NCBI RefSeq assembly: GCF_000764655.1
Contig: NZ_JRGL01000130.1
Location: 1-62,951 of the forward strand
Source: Aeromonas aquatica
Lineage (GTDB): Bacteria > Pseudomonadota > Gammaproteobacteria > Enterobacterales > Aeromonadaceae
Length of the DNA: 62,951 nt
Reading direction: 5' to 3'
Under the pieces are notes generated by a model that was not told where the DNA came from, ran no database searches, and was given only the letters and a program-made list of their open reading frames with translations. Of this stretch, positions 7,599 through 15,661 are shown one piece after another. Within the stretch, counting starts at the first letter, position 1, and each line of letters begins with the position of its first letter. A program made the translations under genes and the position numbers.

Positions 7599-8477
7599 AT
7601 GGAACAACAGTGGCAACGCATTGCCTCCCGCCTCACCGACGTGGGCGGCATCCCTGTGGCCCGCGCCATTCCGGTCAAGGAGCGGCGCACCATAGGCCCC
7701 TGGTGTTTTCTCGATCACATAGGGCCGACCCGCTTTGCGCCCGGCGCGGCAGGCCTGGACGTGGGGCCTCATCCCCACATCGGCCTGCAGACCTTCACCT
7801 GGATGCTGGCAGGGGAGATATTGCACCGCGACAGCCTGGGACATGAGCAGGTGATCCGCCCCGGCCAGGTCAATCTGATGACCGCCGGGCGCGGCATAGC
7901 CCACACCGAGGAGTCGCTGGCAGGCCACCCCGACTTGCACGCCGCCCAGCTCTGGATAGCGCTGCCAGAGGGCGAGCAGGAGACCCAACCCCGCTTCGAT
8001 CACTATCCCGCACTGCCCCGCTGGCAGGAGGCGGAGGCCACCTTCACGCTGCTGATCGGTGACTATCAGGGCCGCAGCGCGCCGACCCTGCGCTTCTCCC
8101 CCATCCTGGGGCTGGATCTGCACGCCGGTAAGGCGCAGCGGGTACGGCTGTCCCTCGACCCGGCCTTCGAGCACGGGCTCTTCGCCCTGCAGGGTCAAGT
8201 GAGCATCGCCGGGGAGCCTCTGGCCCCCGAGCAGCTCCTCTATCTGCCGCCGGGAGAGCAGAGCCTGGAGGTCGAGCTGGCCGCAGGCGCCCGCGTGCTG
8301 CTGATCGGTGGTGAGCCCTTGTCACAGCCGCTGCAGATCTGGTGGAACTTCGTGAGCTTTGACAGGGAGGCCATTCGTACCGCCGCCCTGGATTGGGAGA
8401 GCGGTCATCCGCGATTCGGTGAGGTGACGGGGTACCCCGGCCCCCGTCTCATCGCCCCGCCCCTGGCCGGGCTCTGA
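7599..8477 (+). CDS. Pirin family protein
   Basis: Bicupin of 292 residues. The N-terminal cupin holds the metal-binding set of the pirin family: HPHIGLQTFTW (two His near residues 58 and 60) and GRGIAHTEE (His and Glu near 102 and 104). Family members bind iron and some, such as E. coli YhhW, have quercetin 2,3-dioxygenase activity in vitro. The C-terminal cupin (about 160-285) lacks ligands, as usual. AAGGAG stands 8 bases before the ATG. It stands alone, 80 bp after the repeat lipoprotein. The physiological substrate is unknown. Confidence 0.93.
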   Translation: MEQQWQRIASRLTDVGGIPVARAIPVKERRTIGPWCFLDHIGPTRFAPGAAGLDVGPHPHIGLQTFTWMLAGEILHRDSLGHEQVIRPGQVNLMTAGRGIAHTEESLAGHPDLHAAQLWIALPEGEQETQPRFDHYPALPRWQEAEATFTLLIGDYQGRSAPTLRFSPILGLDLHAGKAQRVRLSLDPAFEHGLFALQGQVSIAGEPLAPEQLLYLPPGEQSLEVELAAGARVLLIGGEPLSQPLQIWWNFVSFDREAIRTAALDWESGHPRFGEVTGYPGPRLIAPPLAGL

Positions 8478-8610
8478 TCCCGGCGAGGCAGGCATGTCGT
8501 AACGGCATATATCTACAAAAAGCTGCCCGCAGACCCGCTTACCCGCATTGGCACAGGCCGTTTACACAAAGCAGGTGGCGGGCTCTCTCGGTGAGTACCA
8601 AGGATTGTTT

Positions 8611-8919
8611 ATGGATTTATCTCCCTTCTATCACGCCAGCGCAGCGGTCTCGATACAGGCTCTGATCGGATATCGTTTGGGGCATTGGGGATATGGCGGC
8701 CTCATTGGGTGCATATGGTTTGTGGCACGGGAGCAGACACAGGCGGAATACAGGTGGATAGCGCTGTTCGGCCAGGGGCGGAGGGCCAACATGCCCTGGT
8801 GGGGCGGATTCGATCCCAGAGTCTGGGAACTGGGGAGTGTTCTGGATTTTCTGGTGCCGATCGTCTTGTGTACGCTGGTGTTTGTGGTTGCGCGCCGCGC
8901 CAATCGGCTGGCTTGCTGA
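8611..8919 (+). CDS. Small membrane protein resembling phage-type orphans
   Basis: A 102-residue protein from ATG 8611, preceded by AAGGA at 8600-8604; an in-frame TTG at 8548 has no comparable ribosome site. A predicted C-terminal membrane segment (DFLVPIVLCTLVFVV) and a weaker one near residues 20-40 flank a polar loop with AEYRWI and RRANMPWWGGFDPR. That loop is reminiscent of small membrane proteins found in phage and prophage genomes, from memory only. No other phage gene is nearby, so it may be a lone remnant or domesticated gene. Function unknown. Confidence 0.6.
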   Translation: MDLSPFYHASAAVSIQALIGYRLGHWGYGGLIGCIWFVAREQTQAEYRWIALFGQGRRANMPWWGGFDPRVWELGSVLDFLVPIVLCTLVFVVARRANRLAC

Positions 8920-8972
8920 CCCGACTTGTTCAGTGGGCTCAGGCTCCCGGCTGGGTCCGCCGTTTAAACGAA

Positions 8973-8991
8973 GAGGGGCACATTGCCCCTC
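8973..8991. terminator. Short hairpin between convergent genes
   Basis: GAGGGGCA/TGCCCCTC with a 3-base loop lies between the small membrane gene and the convergent RIO kinase gene. T-richness is modest on both sides (ATCATTATT on the plus side), so it is a possible weak bidirectional terminator. Confidence 0.5.
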
Positions 8992-9083
8992 ATCATTATT
9001 GCGGTACCCTTCCACAACCAGCTTGCTAAAGACCGGCACCCCAACACAGAGGGTGTAGGCAGAGGGAGCACCTCAAGTTCGCA

Positions 9084-9944
9084 TCAGAACTCTTCTTCCT
9101 GCTCGGCCTTCATGCGGGCCCGACGCTCCATCGCCTCCTCTTCCGCGCTCTCGATCTCGTGCAGCACGGCATCGATGTCGATGGCCTCGGTGCTCTCCTC
9201 GAACAGGCCGGTCAGCTCGGATTCCGGGGTGAGCTTGCCGTCTTCGAACAGCGCCCACATCTCCTTGGCATAGCGAGTCTTGAGCAGCTCGGGGGCATAC
9301 ATGCCGTAGTAGTTGCGCATGTTGTTGACGTCCCGCTCCAGCATCGCCTTGGCCTGATTGTTGGCGGCGGCATCCACCACCTGGGGCAGGTCGATGATGA
9401 CGGGGCCTTGGTTGTCCACCAGCACGTTGAACTCGGAGAGATCCCCGTGGATGAGGCCGGCGCAGAGCATGCGCACCACGTAACGGATCACCTTGGCGTG
9501 ATCGGCCAGGGCCTGCTCGGGGCTGAGCGCCACGTCGTTGAGGCGCGGCGCCACGTTGCCCTCCTCGTCGGTGATAAGCTCCATCAACAACACGCCATCG
9601 AGGCAGACATAGGGTTGCGGCACCCGCACACCGGCGGCGGCCAGCTTGAACAGGGCGTCCACCTCGGTGTTCTGCCACACCTCTTCGTGTTGCTTGCGGC
9701 CGTACTTGGAGCCTTTCTCCATGGCGCGGGCGCTGCGGCTGTTGCGCACCTTGCGCCCTTCCTGATAGACCACGGCCTGTTTGAAGCTGCGTTTGGCCGC
9801 CTCTTTATAGACTTTGGCGCAGCGGATCTCGTCGCCGCAGCGCACCACATAGACGTCGGCTTCTTTGCCGCTCATCAGCCGGCTGATGACATCGTCGACC
9901 AGGCCGTCATCAACCAGAGGTTGGATTCGATTTGGAATTTTCAT
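9084..9944 (-). CDS. RIO1-type serine protein kinase
   Basis: Atypical protein kinase of 286 residues. Visible are the nucleotide loop SGKEADVYVV near residue 25, the Lys of CAKVYK, the catalytic loop HGDLSEFNVL near 172 with its Asp and Asn, and the metal-binding Asp in VIIDLPQ near 190. The acidic C-terminus (EEEF) is typical of the bacterial PA4780-like RIO1 group. Eukaryotic and archaeal RIO1 acts in ribosome maturation; the bacterial role is poorly known. AAAGGGCGG precedes the ATG. The upstream region holds five 11-bp tandem repeats, so expression may be unusual. Monocistronic. Confidence 0.92.
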   Translation of the reverse strand: MKIPNRIQPLVDDGLVDDVISRLMSGKEADVYVVRCGDEIRCAKVYKEAAKRSFKQAVVYQEGRKVRNSRSARAMEKGSKYGRKQHEEVWQNTEVDALFKLAAAGVRVPQPYVCLDGVLLMELITDEEGNVAPRLNDVALSPEQALADHAKVIRYVVRMLCAGLIHGDLSEFNVLVDNQGPVIIDLPQVVDAAANNQAKAMLERDVNNMRNYYGMYAPELLKTRYAKEMWALFEDGKLTPESELTGLFEESTEAIDIDAVLHEIESAEEEAMERRARMKAEQEEEF

Positions 9945-9957
9945 GACCGCCCTTTTA

Positions 9958-10012
9958 CCTTATTTGCACCTTATTTGCACCTTGTTTGCACCTTGTTTGC
10001 ACCTTGTTTGCG
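9958..10012 (-). repeat. Five 11-bp tandem repeats in the RIO kinase leader
   Basis: On the plus strand CCTTRTTTGCA occurs five times head to tail, the last copy having its final base changed. The two copies nearest the gene carry A and the other three carry G at the fifth base. The array ends 14 bases before the kinase ATG, so it lies in the 5' leader or promoter. On the coding strand each unit reads TGCAAAYAAGG and offers a Shine-Dalgarno-like AAGG. Confidence 0.9.
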
Positions 10013-10174
10013 TAGGACGAGAGCGTCCGCCACCGGCCTGTTTTACACTCTTTGCGCCCTGCCGCGCCAGGATCCCCTGCCAGCCCTTGCCCAACTCGGC
10101 AGGACGGCGCAAAAACAGGGGACAAACGAACCTTTCTCATGCCCGTCGCCATCAGGGCCAGACGGACCGCCGGT

Positions 10175-11161
10175 TCATGGCTCGGGTGGCAAGCCCTGAC
10201 GGATGCGCCTTATCCCTTCCTCATAAAGGCCGTCCTCCCCTTGCTGATGTTCCTGGGTCTCGAAGATCTTGAGAAACCACATGTACTGCTCCGGGAAGCG
10301 GCCGAGTTGGCGCTCCACCATGCGGTTCATAGCATTGACGTCCGCCACCAGATCCGCCGTGGGATAAGGGTCGAAGGGCGGCTCCACCTCCAGCCGGTAG
10401 CAGTGTTCATCCTCGTCATAGCAGGCCAGGATGGGCACGGCTCTGGCGCCGGTCAGCTTCACCAGCTTGGGCAGGGCCGGCAGGGTCGCCTTGGGATGGC
10501 CGAAGAAGGGCACGAAGATGCTCGCCTCCCGGCCATGATCCTGATCCGGCAGGTAGAAGAAGCTGTCACCGCCGCGCAGGGCCTTGATGGCCGGCTTGAT
10601 GCCCACGCTGCGCTCGTACACCCGCCCACCCTTGCTGCGTTCCCGGTTGATGTACCAGTCGAACACCGGATCCTTGGGGCTCTTCATCATGGTGCACAGG
10701 GGCACCCCCTCATCGGTCAGATAGCGGCCAATGGTGTCCACCGCCCAGGTGTGGGGCACCACCAAGATCATCGGGCGCCCGGCCGCCAGCTCGGCGGCGA
10801 TATGCTCCCAGCCGCGCACCTTGATGCGCCCCTTGAGGAACGCCTTGCTGCGCCAGGTCAGCTCGCCAAAGCCCATGAAGGTCTTGAGGCCGGTGCGGAT
10901 GGACTTGAGCAGCAAAGCCTCGCGCCCGGCCGCATCCAGGGCGGGGAAGCAGATCTTGAGGTTGGTCTCGGCGATGTAGGCCTGCTTCCTGGAGAAACGC
11001 AACAACAGCGGTGCCAACCCATCGGCCAGTCGGTCGCGATACCTGGCCGGGATCCAGGCCAGCAGGGAGAGCAGTGCGAGGGCCAGCCAGCTACCCCACC
11101 AGCGTGGGTTGAGCAGACCGGGATGAAATGAGGTGTCGAACACCGGATCTTGTGCGGACAT
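10175..11161 (-). CDS. Lipid A secondary acyltransferase, LpxM-like (copy 1)
   Basis: Inner-membrane enzyme that transfers an acyl chain from acyl-ACP to Kdo2-lipid A during LPS synthesis. It has 328 residues from ATG 11161; that start aligns MSAQDPVFD with MSSQDPVFD of its paralogue. An N-terminal hydrophobic anchor covers about 20-40. The catalytic HX4D motif reads HTWAVD near 134, and YLPDQDHG near 195 and KATLPAL follow, as in E. coli LpxM rather than LpxL. The gene directly follows a close paralogue (same strand, 162-bp gap containing a terminator). An upstream ATG at 11170 is possible; ribosome sites are weak for both. Confidence 0.9.
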   Translation of the reverse strand: MSAQDPVFDTSFHPGLLNPRWWGSWLALALLSLLAWIPARYRDRLADGLAPLLLRFSRKQAYIAETNLKICFPALDAAGREALLLKSIRTGLKTFMGFGELTWRSKAFLKGRIKVRGWEHIAAELAAGRPMILVVPHTWAVDTIGRYLTDEGVPLCTMMKSPKDPVFDWYINRERSKGGRVYERSVGIKPAIKALRGGDSFFYLPDQDHGREASIFVPFFGHPKATLPALPKLVKLTGARAVPILACYDEDEHCYRLEVEPPFDPYPTADLVADVNAMNRMVERQLGRFPEQYMWFLKIFETQEHQQGEDGLYEEGIRRIRQGLPPEP

Positions 11162-11276
11162 GGTCGCCATCGAATCGTCAAAACAAACCGTTATTTTAGT
11201 GATCCTGACATTTTTTTCTACCCTGAGGCTCCCGAGGGGCCGCGCCAAGTCACTGATCAGACTAGTTAGAAATAAA

Positions 11277-11299
11277 GAATGGCCCACTTGGGGCCATTT
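11277..11299 (-). terminator. Terminator between the two acyltransferase genes
   Basis: Stem AATGGCCC/GGGCCATT-type with a short loop. On the minus strand a T-rich tract (TTCTTTATTT) follows, so it would end the upstream paralogue's transcript before the second copy. The two genes may therefore be expressed separately. Confidence 0.65.
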
Positions 11300-11323
11300 G
11301 CAACTGAGTGATTCAGCAGGGGT

Positions 11324-12313
11324 TCAGGGATGGGGCGAGAGCCCCTTGCGGATGCGGCGGATCCCCTCTTCGTAGAGGCCGTCTTCCCCCTCCTGATCCT
11401 CGCGGGTATCGAAGATCTTGAGGAACCACATGTACTGACCCGGGTGGCGCGTCAGTTGCTGCTGCACGCAATCGTTCATGCGGCAGGTGTCTGCCAGCAG
11501 ATCCTCGCTCGGGTAGTCGGCGAAGGGCGCCTCTATCTCCAGCCGGTAGCAGTGCGCCGCCTCGTCATAGCAGGCCAGCACGGGCACCGCCTTGGCGCGG
11601 GTCAGCTTCACCAGCCGGGGCAAGGCCGGCAGGGTCGCCTTGGGATGATTGAAGAAGGGGGCAAAGATGCTCGCCTCGCGGCCATGATCCTGATCCGGCA
11701 GGTAGAAGAAACTCAAGCCCGACTTGACCGCCTTGATCACCGGCTTGATGCCGGCACTGCGCTCGTAGACGCGGCAGCCATTCTTGGCCCGTTCACGGTT
11801 GATGTGCCAGTCGAACACGGGGTTGCGGGCGCTCTTCATCATGGTGCACATGGGCACCCCCTGCTGGGAGAAGTAGTAACCGGCCGCATCGATGGGCCAG
11901 CTGTGGGGCACCACCAGGATCACCGGCCGGCCGGCGGCCTGCTCGGCTTCGATGTGTTCCCACCCGCTGACCGCAATACGCTTCATCAGGTAGTCGGGGC
12001 TGCGCCAGGTAAACTCGCCAAAGCCGAGCAGACTCTTGAGCCCGACCCGGATGGAGGTCATCAGGATGGCGTCGCGCTCGGCCTCGCTCTGCTCCTTGAA
12101 ACAGATGGCGAGGTTGGTGCGGGCGATATAGACCTGCTTCTTGGAGATCTTCAGCACCAGGGGCGCCAGCAGATCGGCCAGCTTGTCACGCCAGCGCGGC
12201 GGCACGAAGGCGAGCACACCGAGGGCGCCAAGAGCGAACCAGCTCAACCAGTAGCGCGGGTGCAACAAACGGGGCTGAAAAGAGGAGTCAAACACGGGAT
12301 CTTGAGAGGACAT
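11324..12313 (-). CDS. Lipid A secondary acyltransferase, LpxM-like (copy 2)
   Basis: A 329-residue paralogue of the preceding gene with the same layout: membrane anchor, HSWPID (HX4D) near 134, FFYLPDQDHGREAS, KATLPALPRL. The two proteins share long identical blocks, including the C-terminal EDGLYEEGIRRIR, so they arose by tandem duplication and have since diverged. I start at ATG 12313 by alignment with copy 1; an extended N-terminus to 12505 is translatable but has no family support. They may differ in acyl-chain choice, in acceptor position, or in conditions of expression. Confidence 0.9.
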   Translation of the reverse strand: MSSQDPVFDSSFQPRLLHPRYWLSWFALGALGVLAFVPPRWRDKLADLLAPLVLKISKKQVYIARTNLAICFKEQSEAERDAILMTSIRVGLKSLLGFGEFTWRSPDYLMKRIAVSGWEHIEAEQAAGRPVILVVPHSWPIDAAGYYFSQQGVPMCTMMKSARNPVFDWHINRERAKNGCRVYERSAGIKPVIKAVKSGLSFFYLPDQDHGREASIFAPFFNHPKATLPALPRLVKLTRAKAVPVLACYDEAAHCYRLEIEAPFADYPSEDLLADTCRMNDCVQQQLTRHPGQYMWFLKIFDTREDQEGEDGLYEEGIRRIRKGLSPHP

Positions 12314-12503
12314 GAATACGATTGAACGGTGGCAGTGGGCAATTACGGCCATCCTGACAGGTAATACCAGTGAAAACCACCTTAATATCGCCTTAATGAG
12401 CGAGTATTTGAGCCGACTCTCACCTTGACAGGGGCACCGTCGGTCAGCGCTTGTCATGAGGGGATATTTTCCCGCCAGGTCCCGGTTTACGGGGCTTTCA
12501 TGC

Positions 12504-12530
12504 AAGACACCCCGCCAGGCGGGGTGTCTT
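12504..12530 (-). terminator. Terminator downstream of the TDT transporter gene
   Basis: A strong 12-bp stem AAGACACCCCGC/GCGGGGTGTCTT with a 3-base loop. The T content after the stem is modest. Confidence 0.7.
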
Positions 12531-12550
12531 GTTCAGGGCTTGCAAGCGGG

Positions 12551-13531
12551 TCAGCGATGCAGCGGTTGGCTCAGCACGTCCCGCTGGCTCAGCGGCAGGA
12601 AGAACATCAGGTAACGCAGCGCCACATAGCCCACGATCAGGGTGGCCGCACCGAGCTCGAGGTGAGCCAGCAGATTGATCTGCTGTGCATAGTGAGCCGC
12701 CTCTGGCCACTGCCCCAGCAGATGGCCGACCTTGAACAGGGCGGTGGCGCCGATCACCAGCGGGAAGGTGAAGGCGGCAAAGCCCGGGGAGAACGGCAGA
12801 CGCAGCAGCTTGATGAAGGCCAGGTAGATGATGCCTGTCATCAGGATGGCGATCCCGAGCAGGGTGGCCACCAGCAGCAAGGAGGGCTCCTCGCTCACCG
12901 TCAGGTAGCCGGCGAGGGACAGGCTGGCGGGTGCCGCCAGGATGGCGATGGTCGGCTTGGCCGCGTCCGGCACCTCGTGGCTGAAGATGAGGCGATAGAG
13001 CATCAGCGGCAGCATCAGGCCGTAGCAGATCATGCCGAACCAGAGCAGACCCTCGGCCAGCCCGGCGAAGGGGCCACCCGGGTAGGCTACATCGGCCACG
13101 ATGATCCCGACCGGCGGCACGAACCAGCTCGGCACCATGTGATGGAGCTCGAACTCTTTCGCCCTGTGCCAGATGAAGGTGGCGAGGAACACCAGATGCA
13201 GTACCACGGCGAACAACCAGAGCCCCTGGCCGAGTGCCGGCACCAGCATGCCGACGGCCTTGGAGACCACCATGGTGGCCATGGCATAGGTGGGCACCAC
13301 GCTGCCCACCACGGGATGAGCGAGATCCTGCCACAGCAGGCGCGGGTGCAACAGGAACTTGCCGGTGAGGATCAGGAGCAGCGCGGCGGCGATGGCGGCG
13401 CCCAGCAGTTGCAGACGACCATCGAACTGACCGGCGTTTTCCCAACACCAGCCGAGGCTGGCGATCCCGAGAGCCAGCCCGGCCATGGGGGTCGGGGCTG
13501 AGGCCAGGGAGCGGCGGGTGCGTGCGATCAT
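12551..13531 (-). CDS. TDT (TehA/SLAC1-like) family transporter
   Basis: Inner-membrane protein of 326 residues with about ten hydrophobic helices. It matches the tellurite-resistance/dicarboxylate transporter family, which includes TehA, plant SLAC1 anion channels and yeast SSU1 sulfite pump. Landmarks are PTPMAGLALGIASLGW at the N-terminus and HHMVPSWFVPPVGI near residue 130. I start at ATG 13531, which has AAGAGGG upstream, rather than ATG 13564. It is divergent from a YeiE-like LysR gene (102-bp gap), which suggests control by that regulator. Substrate is not proven; sulfite or another small anion is the best guess. Confidence 0.82.
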   Translation of the reverse strand: MIARTRRSLASAPTPMAGLALGIASLGWCWENAGQFDGRLQLLGAAIAAALLLILTGKFLLHPRLLWQDLAHPVVGSVVPTYAMATMVVSKAVGMLVPALGQGLWLFAVVLHLVFLATFIWHRAKEFELHHMVPSWFVPPVGIIVADVAYPGGPFAGLAEGLLWFGMICYGLMLPLMLYRLIFSHEVPDAAKPTIAILAAPASLSLAGYLTVSEEPSLLLVATLLGIAILMTGIIYLAFIKLLRLPFSPGFAAFTFPLVIGATALFKVGHLLGQWPEAAHYAQQINLLAHLELGAATLIVGYVALRYLMFFLPLSQRDVLSQPLHR

Positions 13532-13633
13532 GTCTGATACCCTCTTCTTGATGACGATGGGCATAGGATAAGGGGGGACTATCGTTTACGATATCTAAAT
13601 GAATTGAATTAAGCGTTAAGGAAAACTAAACAC

Positions 13634-14524
13634 ATGAAGCTGACCCTGCAGCAACTCAAGGTGTTCGCCACCATCGCCCGCCACGGTAATTTAGGCGGTG
13701 CGGCCAACGAACTCTTCCTGAGCAAGGGGGCCGTCTCCCAGTCGTTGCAGGAACTGGAGCGCCAGCTCGCCACCCCGCTGTTCGACCGAGTGCACCCCAG
13801 GTTGCAGCTCAACAACGAGGGGCGCCTGCTGCAACCGGCCGCCGAGGAGCTGCTGACCCGGATGCAAGAGATAGAGCAGCTGTTCAGCCCGGATGCCGAG
13901 CCGAGCGGCCAGCTGCGGCTCGGCGCCAGCCAGACCATAGGCAACTATCTGTTGCCCAGCCTGCTGGCCGACAGCGCTCATGAGCTCGGGTTGCCGCCTC
14001 GGGTGACCATCGCCAACACCCACCTGCTGTGCCACGCCCTCGCCCACTTCGAGCTGGATCTGGCGCTGATCGAGGGGGAGAACCACCACCCGGATCTGCT
14101 GAGCGAACCCTGGCTCGAGGACGAGATGCTGATCATAGCGCCGCCCCATCACCCCCTGGCCGATCGGCTCGAGCTGCCCCTGAGCCAGCTGGCCGACGAG
14201 ACCTGGGTGCTGCGCGAGCCCCAATCCGGCAGTCGCGAGCAGTTCGAACAGCAACTCCAGCCCAAATTGCCGCGCTGGCGGGCGGGGCTCGAGTTCAATA
14301 CCCTGGAGGCGGCGATGCTGGCGGTGGAGCACGGCCTCGGCCTCTCCTTCGTTTCCCGCCTCGCGGTCTCGGACAGGCTCGCGAGCGGTCGGCTGGTCGC
14401 CCTCACCCTCAACCGCCGCTTCCCCCGTCAGCTCTCCCTCGTCTGGCACAAGCAGAAGTACCACTCCGCCGCCTTGCGCCATTTCCTGGCCTTCTGCCGC
14501 AAGCAGAGCCTGCCTGACGCCTGA
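13634..14524 (+). CDS. LysR-type regulator, YeiE-like
   Basis: A 296-residue LysR protein. The N-terminal helix-turn-helix (about 4-62) includes LFLSKGAVSQSLQELERQL. The effector domain holds ASQTIGNYLLPSLLA, IEGENHHPDLLSEPWLEDE and SGSREQFE. These segments follow E. coli YeiE closely (TIGNYILP, IEGPCHSTEIISEPWLEDE). YeiE has been described as a sulfite-responsive regulator. Divergence from the TDT gene at 13531 suggests that gene is its target. AAGGA lies 11 bases upstream of the ATG. The orthology call is from remembered sequence. Confidence 0.85.
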   Translation: MKLTLQQLKVFATIARHGNLGGAANELFLSKGAVSQSLQELERQLATPLFDRVHPRLQLNNEGRLLQPAAEELLTRMQEIEQLFSPDAEPSGQLRLGASQTIGNYLLPSLLADSAHELGLPPRVTIANTHLLCHALAHFELDLALIEGENHHPDLLSEPWLEDEMLIIAPPHHPLADRLELPLSQLADETWVLREPQSGSREQFEQQLQPKLPRWRAGLEFNTLEAAMLAVEHGLGLSFVSRLAVSDRLASGRLVALTLNRRFPRQLSLVWHKQKYHSAALRHFLAFCRKQSLPDA

Positions 14525-14559
14525 GCGCATCGCTCATCCTGGCGCAGTTGCCGGATAAC

Positions 14560-14586
14560 ACAGAGGGCGCCTTAGCGCCCTCTGTT
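14560..14586 (+). terminator. Bidirectional terminator between LysR and Gfo/Idh genes
   Basis: Stem ACAGAGGGCGC/GCGCCCTCTGT with a 5-base loop (CTTA region), between two convergent genes. T tracts are short, so strength is uncertain. Confidence 0.7.
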
Positions 14587-14612
14587 GATCAAGCCGATAC
14601 CTACCGAGGTGA

Positions 14613-15623
14613 TCACGCCTCTCTATCGTGCGCCGACGCCAGCCCAGCTTCGACCCAGCCCAGCACCCGGCGTGTCAGGGCCTGGGGCACCCAGGGGGAG
14701 TCCAGCAGCCCTTCGGCAACGCAGCGGGCGAAGTGATCCGCCTCGTGCTGCATGCCGCCCCCCTCCACCGGCAGCACTATGTCGCCTGGCCAGGCGGCAA
14801 GGGGTTCCCCCGCGAGCCAGCGTACCGTTTGCGGATTCCACCACTTGCCCTCGATGACCAGCTCCCAGCGCTCATTCCCCTCACCGCCACTCAGGTAGGC
14901 GGCCTTGTCGAGATCCTCGATGATGGAGGCGCCGAGCTCGGCACAAAGCGGCCCGCCAAAGGCAAAGTCAGCCACCAGATCCACCTCGCCGGGGGCCCGC
15001 TGCAGGCTGACCCCGGGCTCCCCGGCTGCCAGCCCCAACCGCTCACAGAAGGCGGCGTAGAGCCAGAGCGGATAGACCCCCACATCCCAGGCGGCGCCAC
15101 CGTCCAGGGCCGGATCGAACAGCTTGCCCTCCCGGGGCGGCGCCGAGCCGAAGGCGGCGCGCAGGGAGTGCGGCGCGGGCAGCCCGGGCAAACGTTGCAG
15201 CAATTCGCGCATGGCGGGGAAGCACATCACCTTCATGGCTTCTTGCAGCAGCAGACCGCGCTCGCGGGCGAGCGCCACCAGCGCATCCCAATCCGCCAAC
15301 CTAGTCACCGCCGGTTTTTCCACCAGCACGTGTTTGCCCGCGAGCAGCATCTGCTTGATCAGCTCGGCATGCTCGGGGTGGATCACCGCCACGTAGACGG
15401 CGTCCACCTCCGAGCTCTGAGCCAGCGCCTGGTAGCTGCCATAGGCCAGCGGCAGGCCTTGCTCGTCGGCAAAGATCTGCGCCCGCCCCTGATCACGGGC
15501 GGCGATCGCCAGCACCCGTCCCGCGCCGGCGTGCAGGTTCACATCCTGGCAGAAACGGCGCGCTATCGCCCCCGCTCCGGCGATCCCCCAGCGCAGGGTT
15601 GCCGGCATCTTTTGTGGTTGCAT
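14613..15623 (-). CDS. Gfo/Idh/MocA family oxidoreductase
   Basis: NAD(P)-dependent dehydrogenase family protein of 336 residues, start at ATG 15623 with AGGAG upstream. The N-terminal Rossmann fold shows GIAGAGAIARRF near residue 12. The family EKP motif (HVLVEKPAV) is near 95 and carries the conserved catalytic-site Lys. The C-terminal alpha/beta domain contains GGAAWDVGVYPLWL. These enzymes act on sugars, inositols or dihydrodiols; the substrate cannot be told here. It lies 38 bp downstream of nfo on the same strand, so the two may be co-transcribed, though no functional link is evident. Confidence 0.88.
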   Translation of the reverse strand: MQPQKMPATLRWGIAGAGAIARRFCQDVNLHAGAGRVLAIAARDQGRAQIFADEQGLPLAYGSYQALAQSSEVDAVYVAVIHPEHAELIKQMLLAGKHVLVEKPAVTRLADWDALVALARERGLLLQEAMKVMCFPAMRELLQRLPGLPAPHSLRAAFGSAPPREGKLFDPALDGGAAWDVGVYPLWLYAAFCERLGLAAGEPGVSLQRAPGEVDLVADFAFGGPLCAELGASIIEDLDKAAYLSGGEGNERWELVIEGKWWNPQTVRWLAGEPLAAWPGDIVLPVEGGGMQHEADHFARCVAEGLLDSPWVPQALTRRVLGWVEAGLASAHDREA

Positions 15624-15661
15624 CTTGTCTCCTGATACCACTTTATTGATGGCCCTGACTC

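Noticed and set aside
9955..10152. 65-codon frame through the 11-bp repeats as a real gene
   Set aside because: No ribosome site, composition unlike a protein, and it exists only because the repeats lack stops. Kept as a possibility in the repeat finding.
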